Positions 15,396-15,474 of a stretch of 15,474 bases of DNA are shown here, in pieces. The stretch's first letter is position 1; every line of letters starts with the position of its first letter. This DNA comes from 0-14-3-00-41-53 sp041500225. GTDB lineage: Bacteria > Nitrospirota > Thermodesulfovibrionia > Thermodesulfovibrionales > SM23-35. Position numbers and translations under genes: made by a program. The stretch covers positions 1 to 15,474 of the forward strand of contig JBGQLV010000060.1 in the NCBI GenBank assembly GCA_041500225.1. The letters are read 5' to 3'. The notes below the pieces were generated by a model. It made no database searches. It was not told where the DNA came from and was given only the letters and a program-made list of their open reading frames with translations.

Positions 15396-15474
15396 TTATT
15401 TTACAATAATCTCAAACTCATTTGAATATCCACTTTCTCCACCTGCGGTGTTGACAGCAGTAACTACATAATAG
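15396..15474 (-). CDS. Partial CDS: C-terminal end of an FN3-domain protein
   Basis: The minus strand entering from the right edge reads YYVVTAVNTAGGESGYSNE and then FEIIVK before TAA at 15396-15398. The pattern (hydrophobic)-VTAVNxAGGESGYSNE is the last two strands of a fibronectin type III domain, so the gene ends with an FN3 module. Only the last 25 codons are in the window, and the rest of the protein is unknown. Its stop is about 19-24 bases from the start region of the seven-haem cytochrome, so the two are probably one operon. FN3 modules next to or within multiheme cytochromes occur in secreted or surface proteins. Confidence 0.75.
   Translation of the reverse strand, partial: YYVVTAVNTAGGESGYSNEFEIIVK

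Overview
The window comes from an A+T-rich bacterial chromosome. Gene content suggests an anaerobic or microaerobic, cytochrome-rich Gram-negative lineage such as Nitrospirota (Thermodesulfovibrionia) or Desulfobacterota. This assignment is an inference from System II cytochrome c assembly, multiheme cytochromes with FN3 neighbours, PAS-GGDEF signalling and REP/RAYT-type repeats; there is no rRNA or marker gene to prove it. No tRNA, rRNA or CRISPR array was recognised.

Layout. Bases 1-2640 are accessory: a DUF3024 gene, a decayed fragment of a REP-associated tyrosine transposase (RAYT) between 14-bp inverted repeats, and an intact IS1182-family insertion sequence with 19-bp terminal inverted repeats. 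Bases 2659-4322 hold a zinc-dependent medium-chain dehydrogenase and a cupin, separated by a 132-bp MITE-like inverted-repeat element. Bases 4426-6948 hold resB-ccsA, the membrane haem-delivery and ligation pair of System II cytochrome c maturation, followed by htpX (7025-7867). Bases 7935-11190 form a tightly overlapped three-gene operon: NAD(P)-dependent ketoreductase-like SDR, serine palmitoyltransferase, and a GNAT-fold N-acyltransferase. This is the gene set known for bacterial ceramide synthesis (cerR, spt, bcerS). From 11205 to the right edge everything is on the minus strand: a PAS-PAS-GGDEF diguanylate cyclase, a REP-like palindrome, two secreted seven-haem cytochromes, and the last codons of an FN3-domain protein.

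How the parts fit. ResB/CcsA would attach haem to the exported multiheme cytochromes encoded nearby. The cytochromes and FN3 protein look like a secreted or cell-surface electron-transfer cluster. The sphingolipid operon would supply ceramide-type lipids for the envelope. The diguanylate cyclase could tie a redox or ligand signal, sensed through two cysteine-rich PAS domains, to c-di-GMP.

Points most worth a second look: the complete ceramide operon; the second cytochrome, whose signal peptide and first haem site lie upstream of any normal in-frame start codon (frameshift or non-AUG start); the non-standard CX5CH and CX4CH haem sites of the first cytochrome; and the two unannotated mobile relics.
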